A program made the position numbers and the translations under genes. The notes under the pieces are model-generated. The model saw only the letters and a program-made list of their open reading frames with translations, did no database searches and was not told the DNA's origin. Shown here one piece after another: positions 8,191 to 16,419 of a stretch of 64,000 nucleotides of DNA; position 1 is the first letter of the stretch; each line of letters starts with the position of its first letter. Origin of the DNA: Methylomicrobium lacus_A (GTDB lineage Bacteria > Pseudomonadota > Gammaproteobacteria > Methylococcales > Methylomonadaceae); assembly GCF_041897535.1 (NCBI RefSeq), contig NZ_CP169217.1:2480001-2544000 (forward strand), in the 5' to 3' direction.

Positions 8191-8838
8191 TCAAATGATA
8201 TTCAGCAGCTCCGTCGGTTGCTGTAAGCATAGCAACGGCCGGTATTGTTGCAGTATTTGTTCCGAATGCGCGCCGCAGGAAACGCCGATCGCCGATATTT
8301 GGGCGTTTTGCGCCATTTGCAAGTCGTGAATCGAATCGCCGATCATTAATGCCCGCTCGGGCGCCACATCGACATGATTCATGATTTCGAGCAGCATCTT
8401 GGGATCGGGTTTGGAAGCGGTCTCATCCGCCGCGCGGGTGATGCAAAAAAGCGCTTCGGTGCCGGTCGCCTGCAAGGCATTTTGCAAGCCGGCGCGCGTC
8501 TTGCCGGTCGCGACCGCCAGACGGTAGCCCGCGCCGTTCAATTCCTCCAGCATGTCCCGGACGCCCGCGAACAAGTCGCCGGGGCCCAAGGGCCTGGACG
8601 CATACTCTTGACTGTAGGCGCGCACCAATTGTTCCCGAAGCTCGGGGCTTGCGCCCGGAAACAAGGTGTCCATCGCGCGAATGATACTGAGGCCGATCAC
8701 ATCCTTCGCGGCCTCGGGCGTCGGAATCTCGCAGCCGAGCCGTTCGGCGGCGGTCTGCATGCAATGCACGATCCAGCCGATCGAGTCCATCAGGGTGCCG
8801 TCCCAATCGAAAATCAATAAATCAAACTGCTTCTTCAC
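8191..8838 (-). CDS. HAD-superfamily phosphatase (phosphoglycolate phosphatase-like)
   Basis: The HAD motif DWDGTLMDS near the N terminus, the motif II threonine in VATGKTRAG, and GDSIHDLQMAQNA near the C terminus mark a Gph/PgmB-type hydrolase with a helical cap. I place the start at the GTG at 8838, giving about 215 residues beginning VKKQFDLLIFDWDG. The longer open frame up to 8913 only reads through rluC. The start overlaps the end of rluC by 17 bases, indicating coupling. The substrate is not determined; phosphoglycolate or a sugar phosphate is plausible. Confidence 0.9.
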   Translation of the reverse strand: MKKQFDLLIFDWDGTLMDSIGWIVHCMQTAAERLGCEIPTPEAAKDVIGLSIIRAMDTLFPGASPELREQLVRAYSQEYASRPLGPGDLFAGVRDMLEELNGAGYRLAVATGKTRAGLQNALQATGTEALFCITRAADETASKPDPKMLLEIMNHVDVAPERALMIGDSIHDLQMAQNAQISAIGVSCGAHSEQILQQYRPLLCLQQPTELLNII

Positions 8839-9781
8839 GGTCCAACAAGTCCTGCAATGGCGGCGGCAAAGGCGCCTCGAATTTGATCGGTTTTCCGGTG
8901 ACCGGGTGTTCAAACGTCAGTTCCCGCGCGTGCAGAAACATCCGTTTGTAGCCCTTGCCGTAAAACGTCTTGTTGATGTCGCTGAGGCCGTAGCGTTCGT
9001 CGCCGACGATCGGATGCCCGAGCCAGGCTGCATGCACCCGGATCTGGTGCGTGCGGCCGGTTTTCGGCGAGGCCTCGACCAGGGTCGCGCTTTTGAACAA
9101 TTTGATGCGCCTGAACAGCGTTTCGGCCTCTTTGCCGGCCTGGCTGACCACCACGATGCGTTCGCCGCCCTTGTTGACATTTTTGAGCAGCGGCGCATTC
9201 ACGATCAGCTTTTTGCGCGCCCATTGCCCGGCCAACAGCGCCAGATAGGTCTTGTGCACATGATCGTCGCGGAACAATTCGTGCAGCTTGCGCAAGGCGC
9301 TGCGTTTTTTCGCGATAATCAGGCAGCCCGAGGTATCCCGGTCGAGCCGGTGCACCAGTTCGAGGAACGTCGCCTCCGGCCTGAGACGGCGAAGGCCTTC
9401 GATGATGCCGGAATCGATGCCGCTGCCGCCATGCACCGGGAATCCTGCCGGCTTGTTGAGCACGATGAAGCCTTCGTCTTCGTACAGAATGCCGTTTTGC
9501 AGCGCGTCCCGCAAGGTTTGCGGCACGAAGGTCTGTTCGGTTTTTTCGGCGACCCGGACCGGCGGAATTCTGACGATGTCGCCGGTCATCAGCCGGTAAT
9601 TCACGTCGACGCGGCCCTTGTTGACCCGCACCTCGCCTTTGCGGACGATACGGTAGATGCGGCTTTTCGGCACGCCCTTCAGGCGGGTCAGCAAAAAATT
9701 GTCGAGGCGCTGATCGTTGTTATCTTCGGTGATTTCGACCAGTTGCACGGTCGGTGATGCGGTTGTGGAGTCTGTTTTCAT
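8822..9781 (-). CDS. rluC: Ribosomal large subunit pseudouridine synthase RluC
   Basis: RluC modifies three uridines of 23S rRNA. An N-terminal S4 RNA-binding domain (RLDNFLLTRLKGVPKSRIYRIV) precedes the RluA-type catalytic domain with the aspartate in HRLDRDTSG. The C-terminal LTFEHPVTGKPIKFEAPLPPPL is typical. I choose the ATG at 9781 (MKTDSTTASP, 319 residues), since the 19 extra residues up to 9838 look like leader. It diverges from rne, an arrangement also seen in E. coli. Confidence 0.93.
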   Translation of the reverse strand: MKTDSTTASPTVQLVEITEDNNDQRLDNFLLTRLKGVPKSRIYRIVRKGEVRVNKGRVDVNYRLMTGDIVRIPPVRVAEKTEQTFVPQTLRDALQNGILYEDEGFIVLNKPAGFPVHGGSGIDSGIIEGLRRLRPEATFLELVHRLDRDTSGCLIIAKKRSALRKLHELFRDDHVHKTYLALLAGQWARKKLIVNAPLLKNVNKGGERIVVVSQAGKEAETLFRRIKLFKSATLVEASPKTGRTHQIRVHAAWLGHPIVGDERYGLSDINKTFYGKGYKRMFLHARELTFEHPVTGKPIKFEAPLPPPLQDLLDREEAV

Positions 9782-9843
9782 GCAGTAAATGATACCAGTA
9801 TCACACTCGGATTGATTGTTTAAATTGATGTGAAGCAATAAGG

Positions 9844-9872
9844 TTGTTATATTAGGCTGGCTATAGTATAAG
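9844..9872 (+). promoter_or_regulatory. Candidate sigma-70 promoter of rne
   Basis: TTGTTA (9844-9849) and TATAAG (9867-9872) are spaced by exactly 17 bases, matching four of six and five of six consensus positions. A transcript from here would begin near 9880 and carry a leader of about 410 bases, similar in scale to the long rne leader of E. coli. The site lies just upstream of the rluC start in the divergent gap. Confidence 0.55.
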
Positions 9873-10292
9873 AATTACCCTATTCCCGGCGGATTTTCGA
9901 TGAGGAAATCCGCCCCGAACCGCTGTCAAGAAGGTCAGCCAAGCGCGCATAGCCTTGATGGCGAAGCATTTTCGGGCCGAGCCCGACCTGAAACAATAAC
10001 GATTATAAAGAACGACTGATAACACCTGTTGAAGACAGAATTTACCGCCAGGACGATAGAATTAAGCATGTCAACCGCTTAGCATGAGGCGCTCTTAATC
10101 GGGCCGTTCTTTCCGCCACCGGAAAGTCCGGGCGAGAGGCGAAGCCTCGACCCGCGATGCCAAACCCCACATGCCGAAGGCCGCAAACGCCGAAGAGTCG
10201 ATGCGTTTCGCCGAGCCGGACCAGCTAAAAGACTGCGTTCAGTCTACAGAGTAAAGTCTGACCAAGGAGCAGGATATAAACAAGGATACAAA
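9873..10292 (+). promoter_or_regulatory. Long structured 5' leader of rne
   Basis: About 420 non-coding bases precede rne. They hold a nine-base-pair hairpin GGCGGATTT/AAATCCGCC (9888-9914), a short hairpin TCGGGC/GCCCGA near 9970-9985, and GAGGC/GCCTC near 10136-10149, with more GC-rich potential pairing up to about 10220. In E. coli the rne leader folds into hairpins that RNase E recognises to control its own mRNA. A similar feedback role is inferred here from position and structure; no primary-sequence match was tested. Confidence 0.5.
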
Positions 10293-12734
10293 ATGAAAAG
10301 AATGCTTATCAATGCCACGCAGGCGGAAGAATTGCGGGTCGCTTTGGTAGATGGTCAAAAACTCTACGATTTTGACATAGAGGTTCCCTCAAAAGAACAG
10401 AAAAAATCGAATATTTACAAAGGCATCATCACCCGCGTCGAACCGAGCCTGGAAGCGGCTTTCGTCAACTACGGCGCCGAAAAACACGGCTTCCTGCCGT
10501 TCAAGGAAATTTCACCGGCCTACCGCCATGCCCCGGAAGAAGGCGAGAGCGAAGGCGGCGGCCGCAAGTCGATCAAGAACCAGCTGAGGGAAGGCCAGGA
10601 AATCCTGGTGCAGATCGAAAAGGAAGAGCGCGGCAACAAAGGCGCCGCGCTAACCACTTACATCAGTCTGGCCGGCACCTATCTGGTCTTGATGCCGAAT
10701 AATCCGAAGGCTGGCGGCATCTCCCGCCGCATCGAAGGCGACACCCGCAGCGAACTGCGCGAGGTGATGGCCGCGCTCGAAATTCCGGACAGCATGGGCC
10801 TGATCGTGCGCACGGCCGGCTGCGGCAAGAATGCCGAGGAACTGCAATGGGACTTGAACTACCTGATGCAGCTGTGGGAAGCGATCGAGCGCTCTTCGAC
10901 CGAGCAGACCGCGCCTTTCCTGGTGTTCCAGGAAAGCAACGTGATCATCCGCGCGCTGCGCGACCATTTGCGCGGCAACATCGACGAAATCCTGATCGAT
11001 AACGAAGAATCGTTCCACCTGGTCAAAAACTTCCTGAAACAGGTGATGCCGCATTTCCTGCCCAAGGCCAAACTTTACCAGGATTCGGTGCCGCTGTTCA
11101 GCCGCTATCAGATCGAATCGCAGATCGAACTCGCTTACGGCCGCGAAGTGCCCTTGCCTTCCGGCGGCGCGTTGGTGATCGATCATACCGAGGCGTTGAC
11201 CTCGATCGACATCAACTCGGCGCGCGCGACCAAGGGCAGCGACATCGAGGAAACCGCGCTGAACACCAACCTCGAAGCTTGCGACGAAATCGCCCGCCAA
11301 TTGCGCCTGCGCGACTCCGGCGGCCTGTTCGTGATCGACTTCATCGACATGATGTCGAGCAAGAACCAGCGCGCGGTCGAAAACCGCCTGCGCGACGCGC
11401 TGAAGATCGATCGCGCCCGCATCCAGACCGGTCGCATCTCGCGCTTCGGCCTGCTCGAAATGTCCCGGCAACGCATGCGTCCGTCGCTCGGCGATTCGAC
11501 CCAATTGCCGTGTCCGCGCTGCAAGGGCCAGGGCACGATCCGCAATGTCGAATCGGTCGCGCTGTCGGTGCTGCGCATCATCGAGGAAGAAGCGATGAAG
11601 AAAGGCACCGAAAAGGTGATTGCGCATCTGCCGATCGACTGCGCGACCTTTTTGCTGAATGAAAAACGCAACAACATCGAGCAGATCGAAAACCGGCTGA
11701 AAGTCGATATCATCGTGCTGCCGAGCAAACACCTGGAAACCCCGGCCTACGACATCGAGCGCATCAAGGAGAAAGACGCGGCGGAAGAAAAATCCAGCTA
11801 CCAGCAGATCAAGGCCGAGGAAATCGCAATTCCGGAATTTGCGCAACAGGCGAGACAGCGCACAGAAAAAGCCGCGATCAAGGAGTTTATGCCCGATTCG
11901 CCGGCGCCGGTGCAGAATCGGAGCGAAGCGGCCAGCCTGATCAAACGCTTCTGGCAGAAGCTGATCGGCCCGTCGAAAGAGCCGGTCGAGGAGACCGTGA
12001 AGGAGAAGCCGGAGCCAACGGCCGAGAAGAGCAAACCTTCAAGGCACGACAGGAACAAAAAGAAACCCGGCAAGGAGCATGCGGGCAAACAGGAAGCACG
12101 TCCGCCGCGTGAACCACAGGAACCGCGCGAACAACGGGAACCGCGCGAGCAACGGGGACCACGCGAGCAACGGGAACCACGCGAGCAACGGGGGCCACGT
12201 GAACAACGAGAACCGCGTGAACAACGAGAACCGCGTGAACAACGGGAACCACGTGAGCTGCGGGAACCACGCGAGCAACGGGAACCACGCGAGCAACGGG
12301 AACCACGTGAGCAGCGCGAACCACACAAGCCGGCCGAGCGCCCGCAAGAGCGGCCTGTGCAGGTCCTGGAGCCCGGCGAGCAGCCGGCGGAAACTTCGGT
12401 TGCAGTGCTTGAAACCGAGACTCAAGTGACTGAGGCGCCCGCTGCCAACGGCGAGCAAAAGCGCTCATCCAACGGCAAGCGCCGCGGGCCGCGCCGCCGT
12501 TCGAGACACTCCGGCAACAGACGCCAGGACGCGGGCGCCGCCAATGGTGAAGCCGGCTCCGAGTCTACAGGCCAGTCGGAAGCGCCGGCTTATGCGCGAG
12601 ACTCCGCAGAGAATCAGGGCGGCGAATCGCATCAGGAGCCTGCGGCAACACCGGAGCGCACACCGCGTCCGGAAGCCGAATCGAAGCCGGCTCCGGCGGA
12701 AAGCGTTCACCACGAATCGGGCGGCGATTCTTGA
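10293..12734 (+). CDS. rne: Ribonuclease E
   Basis: RNase E is the main endonuclease of mRNA decay and rRNA/tRNA processing and the scaffold of the degradosome. The N-terminal catalytic half has the S1 domain (NIYKGIITRVEPSLEAAFVNYG). The magnesium-binding aspartates are D306 in SIDINSA and D349 in VIDFIDM. The zinc-link is CPRC at residues 407-410. The C-terminal half from about residue 530 is disordered, with a tandem REPREQ repeat and an arginine-rich patch (GKRRGPRRRSRHSGNRR). At 813 residues it is shorter than the E. coli protein, the loss being in the scaffold region. A perfect terminator follows the stop. Confidence 0.96.
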   Translation: MKRMLINATQAEELRVALVDGQKLYDFDIEVPSKEQKKSNIYKGIITRVEPSLEAAFVNYGAEKHGFLPFKEISPAYRHAPEEGESEGGGRKSIKNQLREGQEILVQIEKEERGNKGAALTTYISLAGTYLVLMPNNPKAGGISRRIEGDTRSELREVMAALEIPDSMGLIVRTAGCGKNAEELQWDLNYLMQLWEAIERSSTEQTAPFLVFQESNVIIRALRDHLRGNIDEILIDNEESFHLVKNFLKQVMPHFLPKAKLYQDSVPLFSRYQIESQIELAYGREVPLPSGGALVIDHTEALTSIDINSARATKGSDIEETALNTNLEACDEIARQLRLRDSGGLFVIDFIDMMSSKNQRAVENRLRDALKIDRARIQTGRISRFGLLEMSRQRMRPSLGDSTQLPCPRCKGQGTIRNVESVALSVLRIIEEEAMKKGTEKVIAHLPIDCATFLLNEKRNNIEQIENRLKVDIIVLPSKHLETPAYDIERIKEKDAAEEKSSYQQIKAEEIAIPEFAQQARQRTEKAAIKEFMPDSPAPVQNRSEAASLIKRFWQKLIGPSKEPVEETVKEKPEPTAEKSKPSRHDRNKKKPGKEHAGKQEARPPREPQEPREQREPREQRGPREQREPREQRGPREQREPREQREPREQREPRELREPREQREPREQREPREQREPHKPAERPQERPVQVLEPGEQPAETSVAVLETETQVTEAPAANGEQKRSSNGKRRGPRRRSRHSGNRRQDAGAANGEAGSESTGQSEAPAYARDSAENQGGESHQEPAATPERTPRPEAESKPAPAESVHHESGGDS
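12111..12330 (+). repeat. 18-base tandem repeat coding REPREQ units in rne
   Basis: About a dozen copies of an 18-base unit encode EQREPR-type hexapeptides, with occasional G for E and one L for Q. Third-base differences between copies show the array is not brand new. The array lies in the disordered scaffold region, adds strongly alternating charge, and is prone to length change by slippage. Confidence 0.9.
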
Positions 12735-12740
12735 TTCTGC

Positions 12741-12775
12741 AAAAAATGGCGGGTTAAAACCCCGCCATTTTTTTT
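12741..12775 (+). terminator. Rho-independent terminator of rne
   Basis: The stem AAAAAATGGCGGG (12741-12753) pairs with CCCGCCATTTTTT (12761-12773) around a seven-base loop and runs into a T-run. It lies seven bases after the rne stop, so it ends the rne transcript. The matching A-run allows some action on the other strand. Confidence 0.92.
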
Positions 12776-13058
12776 GTAAAGGGCTTGATGAAGCCGCTTA
12801 CTTTTTCTCGGTGGGCATACGCAACAAAATGACCGGCAGCCCCGAGTCATTTCAGTCCATCTTGCGCGCCGAATTCAGAAGAGCCATCGTCGAAGTGATT
12901 CGCAAAGCGGCGGATGGTGAAGTCCAGTCTCCTGCGTTACGATGTCGCGTGGCGTGTTCGGTTACTCCGTTCTCTCGGAACGGTAATCTTACGCATGGCT
13001 ATACTCCATTCCAAATGGTCTAATAGAAATTAACTCAACAACACTCAGGATAAATTTT
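12776..13058. other. Gap between rne and the CsgG-family lipoprotein gene
   Basis: No convincing gene. An open stretch from about 12829 to 13023 could encode MTGSPESFQSILRAEF and onward, but it lacks a ribosome-binding site and recognisable similarity. A short hairpin CCGTTC/GAACGG lies near 12967-12983. The promoter of the downstream lipoprotein operon should be in the last 80 bases, but no strong box pair stands out. Confidence 0.4.
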
Positions 13059-13754
13059 ATGTCGCCGTTACTGAATGACAAAAAAAGGGCTTGGCACTTT
13101 ATTTTTCCCTTGCTGCTGGCATTGCTGTCAGGCTGTGCGAGCGAATCGCATCGGGCATTGACGCCGGAAACCGTGCCGTCTTCGATGACGGCTTATCAGG
13201 GCGTCAAGCATGTTCTGACTGTCGGCAAGTTTCAAAACCGTTCCGCCTATATGCGCGGCATATTCTCCGACGGCTTCGACCAGTTGGGCAGTCAGGCCAA
13301 GACGATTCTGAAAACGCACCTGCAACAATCCGGGCGTTTTGAAGTGGTCGATCGGGAAAACATGGAGGAAATCAGCCAGGAAGCCAAGATCAGAGGCGCG
13401 GAGCAACAACTGGAAGGCGCCGAGGTAGTGCTGACCGGTGATGTGACCGAATTCGGCCGGCGCACGACGGGGGATACGCAACTATTCGGCATTCTCGGCT
13501 ACGGCAAAACCCAAGTCGCCTATACCAAGGTCGCCTTGAACGTAGTCGATGTCAAAACCTCGAAGATCATTTATTCGGTCCAAGGCGCCGGGGAATATGA
13601 ACTGAGTAACCGCGAAGTGATCGGTTTCGGTTCACAAGCCGGTTACGATGCGACGCTGAACGGCAAGGTGCTGAATCTTGCGATCATGGAGGCGGTCAAC
13701 CGTCTGATAGAAGGCATGGAGCACGGCCAATGGCGTCCATCGTTAAGCCGTTAG
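13059..13754 (+). CDS. CsgG-family outer-membrane lipoprotein
   Basis: A 231-residue lipoprotein. The signal peptide ends in a lipobox LLSGC with the lipidated cysteine near residue 27. The CsgG-like body includes VLTVGKFQNRSAY, DGFDQLGSQAKTILKTHLQQSGRFEVVDREN, VVLTGDVTEFGRRTTG and VVDVKTSKIIYSVQGAGEYE. True CsgG is the curli secretion channel, but no csgA, csgB or csgE is nearby. This version is instead the first of a three-lipoprotein set with DUF4810 and GNA1162-type partners. It overlaps the next gene by 25 bases. Confidence 0.88.
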   Translation: MSPLLNDKKRAWHFIFPLLLALLSGCASESHRALTPETVPSSMTAYQGVKHVLTVGKFQNRSAYMRGIFSDGFDQLGSQAKTILKTHLQQSGRFEVVDRENMEEISQEAKIRGAEQQLEGAEVVLTGDVTEFGRRTTGDTQLFGILGYGKTQVAYTKVALNVVDVKTSKIIYSVQGAGEYELSNREVIGFGSQAGYDATLNGKVLNLAIMEAVNRLIEGMEHGQWRPSLSR

Positions 13755-14083
13755 GATTGGCGTTCTGCTTTCTGGCGTTATCGGGCTGCGCTCCCGCGCC
13801 GTCACTCTATTATTGGGGCGAGTACGAGGACCTGATCTATCAGATGTACGAAGAACCGGGTTCGGCCGATCCTGCGACGCAGATCGCCAAACTCCGCGAA
13901 GACATCGGCAAGGCGGGCGAGGCCGGCAAGCCCGTGCCGCCCGGCCTGCATGCGCATCTGGGCTATTTGTATTTTTTGCAGAGCGATACGCACGCGGCCG
14001 CGCTCGAATTCGAAACCGAGAAAAAGCTGTTCCCGGAGTCTGCGACCTTTGTTGACGGCATGCTAGGCAGGTTAAAAAAATGA
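13730..14083 (+). CDS. DUF4810-type lipoprotein
   Basis: A 117-residue lipoprotein with signal peptide and lipobox ALSGC. The body (PSLYYWGEYEDLIYQMYEEPG and the helical PPGLHAHLGYLYFLQSDTHAAALEFETEKKLFPES) has the tetratricopeptide-like spacing seen in the DUF4810 family. It overlaps the CsgG-family gene at its start and the next gene by four bases at its end, so the three are co-translated. The function is unknown; the family travels with CsgG- and GNA1162-type lipoproteins, for example in Neisseria. Confidence 0.85.
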   Translation: MASIVKPLGLAFCFLALSGCAPAPSLYYWGEYEDLIYQMYEEPGSADPATQIAKLREDIGKAGEAGKPVPPGLHAHLGYLYFLQSDTHAAALEFETEKKLFPESATFVDGMLGRLKK

Positions 14084-14745
14084 AATCCGTCCATCCGATC
14101 TGGAAATGCTGTCTTGCCTTGCTGTTGATCACGATCGCAGGTTGCGTAACCACGCCGCCGTTCGATTATTCGTTGTTTCGCAGCCACCGTCCGCGCTCGA
14201 TTCTGGTACTGCCGCCCTTGAACCAGACGACCGACGTGAACGCGCCGTACAGTTATTTATCGACGATTACCCGGCCCCTGGCGGAGTGCGGCTACTATGT
14301 ATATCCGGTAGCCGTGGTCGATGCATACATGAAAGAAAACGGCCTGCCGTCGGCGGAAGAGATGCACGGCGTCGCGCTCAAAAAAATCCGCGACATCATC
14401 GGCGCGGACGCGGTGCTTTATGTCACGATCGAGGAATGGGGGCAAAAATATGTCGTTGTCCAGTCGATCACGACGATCAGGGCCAAGGCGCAATTGATCG
14501 ACACCGTCTCGGGCCAAGTCATCTGGCACGGAACGCAAGCGGTCAGTCAGGGCTCGGGGGGAGGCGGCGATCCGATCGCGATGTTAATCGCCGCGGCAGT
14601 CACCCAAATGATCGGCAATGTCGCCGATTTTACCCATGACTTGTCGCGGACAGCGAATCACGGCATGATCTACAATGTCGATAACGGCTTTTTGGCAGGG
14701 CCTTATTTGCCTCCTCAGGAGAATGAGCATTGTGGCGAGTATTGA
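14080..14745 (+). CDS. GNA1162/DUF799-family lipoprotein
   Basis: A 221-residue lipoprotein with lipobox TIAGC near residue 22. The body matches the GNA1162 family: RPRSILVLPPLNQTTDVNAPYS, ECGYYVYPVAVVDAYMKENGLPS, GADAVLYVTIEEWGQKYVV and ATQAVSQGSGGGGDPI-like stretches. The Neisseria homologue is a surface antigen with a TolB-N-like fold. It is the last gene of the lipoprotein set. The three products probably form an outer-membrane complex; this is inference from the overlaps and family co-occurrence. Confidence 0.88.
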   Translation: MKSVHPIWKCCLALLLITIAGCVTTPPFDYSLFRSHRPRSILVLPPLNQTTDVNAPYSYLSTITRPLAECGYYVYPVAVVDAYMKENGLPSAEEMHGVALKKIRDIIGADAVLYVTIEEWGQKYVVVQSITTIRAKAQLIDTVSGQVIWHGTQAVSQGSGGGGDPIAMLIAAAVTQMIGNVADFTHDLSRTANHGMIYNVDNGFLAGPYLPPQENEHCGEY

Positions 14746-15299
14746 ATGCTTTGTATTTGCCCCAGCGGATGTAGCTCGAGGGCTGATGATCATCACGAAG
14801 TTAACTGATGTGCACCGCCCATTCACCTTTCAAAGACCCACCACTTGGAGTTCTATCAATAAATGTACGAAGAGGATTTATGATGCAGGGTTTAGATGTC
14901 TCCCCAAAAATCAAGCTATAACTTAAATCGCTTATTGTTTTATTTTTTATATGTGATATAATATAAAACAATTTCGCATAAAATATTAGAGTCTAAGATA
15001 AGGTTTTTTTGCACACACTTTGCTGAGGCTTTGTTGTAAAACTCATTAATTTGATGATTTATTGAAAAAACCTTCGCTAAAAAAAGCTTGATATGATTTG
15101 ATTGTAAAGAATGGCAGAAAGTTAGTAGTCACGAATTGAAAAATGAGAGCCAGATCATATTTTTCTTGGTTTTATATTTGGTTAATTACTAATATGCAAT
15201 AAGTACAAAAGACGACTATTTTTTAATAGTATTTTTTCTTATTTATAAGGCAAAAATTTTTATAAACTACCTATTTATTAGGTCAGAATGGAGTTATGT
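14746..15299. other. AT-rich gap before the small membrane peptide gene
   Basis: Base composition changes sharply near 14930: the flanking genes are GC-rich, while this stretch is made largely of A and T runs. No gene of usual quality is seen. An inverted repeat AAGGTTTTTT (15000-15009) and AAAAAACCTT (15065-15074) could pair around a 55-base loop. ACTATT and AATAGT around a T-run near 15214-15229 form a second, weaker hairpin. The composition suggests acquired DNA and a promoter region for the next gene. Confidence 0.55.
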
Positions 15300-15473
15300 A
15301 TGTTTGTCAAACTCTTTTTACTCATAGTTACCGCTTGCTTTAGTTTATTCCTTCTTTCCAAAGGTGAGGATTTGATTAAGAAATTGTTTATGAATTATCT
15401 CAAAAATGTTAAAGATGTTGAGTCTAGAACATTAAATCCTAGCAATGTTAATAGAACAGAACTAAAGCTATAA
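15300..15473 (+). CDS. Small single-pass membrane protein, unknown
   Basis: A 57-residue protein that I start at the ATG at 15300, because GGAG lies six bases upstream; a longer in-frame ATG at 15288 lacks a site. Residues about 3-20 (VKLFLLIVTACFSLFLL) are one membrane helix, followed by a charged tail (KGEDLIKKLFMNYLKNVKDVESR). A perfect terminator follows 20 bases after the stop, so it is a complete transcription unit. I do not recognise a family. Size and layout resemble type I toxins or small regulatory membrane peptides, but there is no direct evidence. Confidence 0.5.
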   Translation: MFVKLFLLIVTACFSLFLLSKGEDLIKKLFMNYLKNVKDVESRTLNPSNVNRTELKL

Positions 15474-15492
15474 GCCCTTATTTCTCTTTATA

Positions 15493-15523
15493 AGAAAAAA
15501 AGCCCTTTTTGGGCTTTTTTTCT
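15493..15523. terminator. Bidirectional Rho-independent terminator
   Basis: A perfect 13-base stem AGAAAAAAAGCCC (15493-15505) with GGGCTTTTTTTCT (15511-15523) and a five-T loop. The T-run on each strand makes it work in both directions. It separates the small membrane peptide gene from the 290-residue membrane protein gene. Confidence 0.9.
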
Positions 15524-15546
15524 GCCTAAAATATTATTAATACTCT

Positions 15547-16419
15547 ATGAAAAACAATAAATATATCAAGGAAGTTCAAAAGTGGGCATTTGAATTTATA
15601 ATGGCCCATTACGTAATAGGTGGCATTATTCTTTGGGTTGCCGGCTTTTCCTTTTGGGGTTATTTGGTTACACAAATTTCCAAAATAAAGGGTGAATTAG
15701 CAAAAGGACTGCCGATTGATTTAGACTGGACTTTTTATTTTCTTGTTTTTTTATTTATTATTACATTTTCAATTTTAATTCGTACATACTTAAAAGCCTT
15801 GGCATTATCAAAACAATATTTGAAATTAAAGAATATTGCCGAAGGTATTGGGGTAAAAGGATTCTATCCTCATAATACAGAACAAGATAAAAAACAAGAT
15901 TGGGAAGCTTTAGCTAGCGGTATTGCTAGTGGCTCCGCAAAAAACTTGTATATTTTAGGATTAACAGGTTGGAATACATTCGGCTCCCCATCAACCCCTC
16001 TTCATGGGGTTATATCTCAATTTAAAGGAACGGTAAATGTATTATTGTTAAACCCCAAGAGTGAGGCATTCAAAACAAGAATGATTGAAATTCAAGCAAA
16101 TGAAAAAACCCATCAATCTGAATTAATCAATACTCTTAAAAGCTGCCATCTTCTTAAAAAAGCCGGAATAAATATAAAAGTAACTCTATATTCCCACAGA
16201 CCAATATGGAAAATGATATTCACTGATAGCTATATGTGGCTTCAGCATTACTCAAAAAATAATCATGTTGATGATAACCCTGTCTACAGTTTTTATAAAA
16301 ATGATAACGGAACATCAATTTTTTTACCTCTTACTGAAGTCTTTGAAAAACGCCTTCGGGACGATGGGAGTATAGAACTTGATTTAGAAGCTCTTAATGT
16401 TGATGAATTGACCTCATAA
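15547..16419 (+). CDS. Membrane-anchored protein with PLD-like C-terminal domain, unknown
   Basis: A 290-residue protein in AT-rich DNA. Two membrane helices lie at about residues 19-40 (MAHYVIGGIILWVAGFSFW) and 60-80 (DWTFYFLVFLFIITFSILI). The cytoplasmic part from about 105 onward has NLYILGLTGWNTF, NVLLLNPKSEAFKTRM and IKVTLYSHRPIWKMIFTD, then HVDDNPVYSFYK. This layout resembles the phospholipase-D-like fold of proteins that lack canonical HKD motifs; the match is from memory and tentative. No good ribosome-binding site precedes the ATG, so the start is uncertain. Compared with its neighbours it is strongly AT-biased and probably acquired. Confidence 0.7.
   Translation: MKNNKYIKEVQKWAFEFIMAHYVIGGIILWVAGFSFWGYLVTQISKIKGELAKGLPIDLDWTFYFLVFLFIITFSILIRTYLKALALSKQYLKLKNIAEGIGVKGFYPHNTEQDKKQDWEALASGIASGSAKNLYILGLTGWNTFGSPSTPLHGVISQFKGTVNVLLLNPKSEAFKTRMIEIQANEKTHQSELINTLKSCHLLKKAGINIKVTLYSHRPIWKMIFTDSYMWLQHYSKNNHVDDNPVYSFYKNDNGTSIFLPLTEVFEKRLRDDGSIELDLEALNVDELTS

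Noticed and set aside
10100..10290. RNase P RNA, because GGAAAGTCCGGGC occurs in the rne leader
   Set aside because: The word matches one conserved piece of RNase P RNA, but the stretch is too short and lacks the other conserved regions. It lies in a normal rne leader position.
12111..12330. CRISPR array, because of regular short repeats
   Set aside because: The repeats are contiguous 18-base coding units without spacers and lie in frame within rne.
12544..13023. 159-codon plus-strand frame across the rne end
   Set aside because: It overlaps rne in another frame and crosses its terminator. The free part has no supporting signal.
14675..14926. 83-codon frame across the end of the GNA1162-type gene
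   Set aside because: It starts inside a real gene in another frame and runs into the AT-rich gap without protein-like composition.
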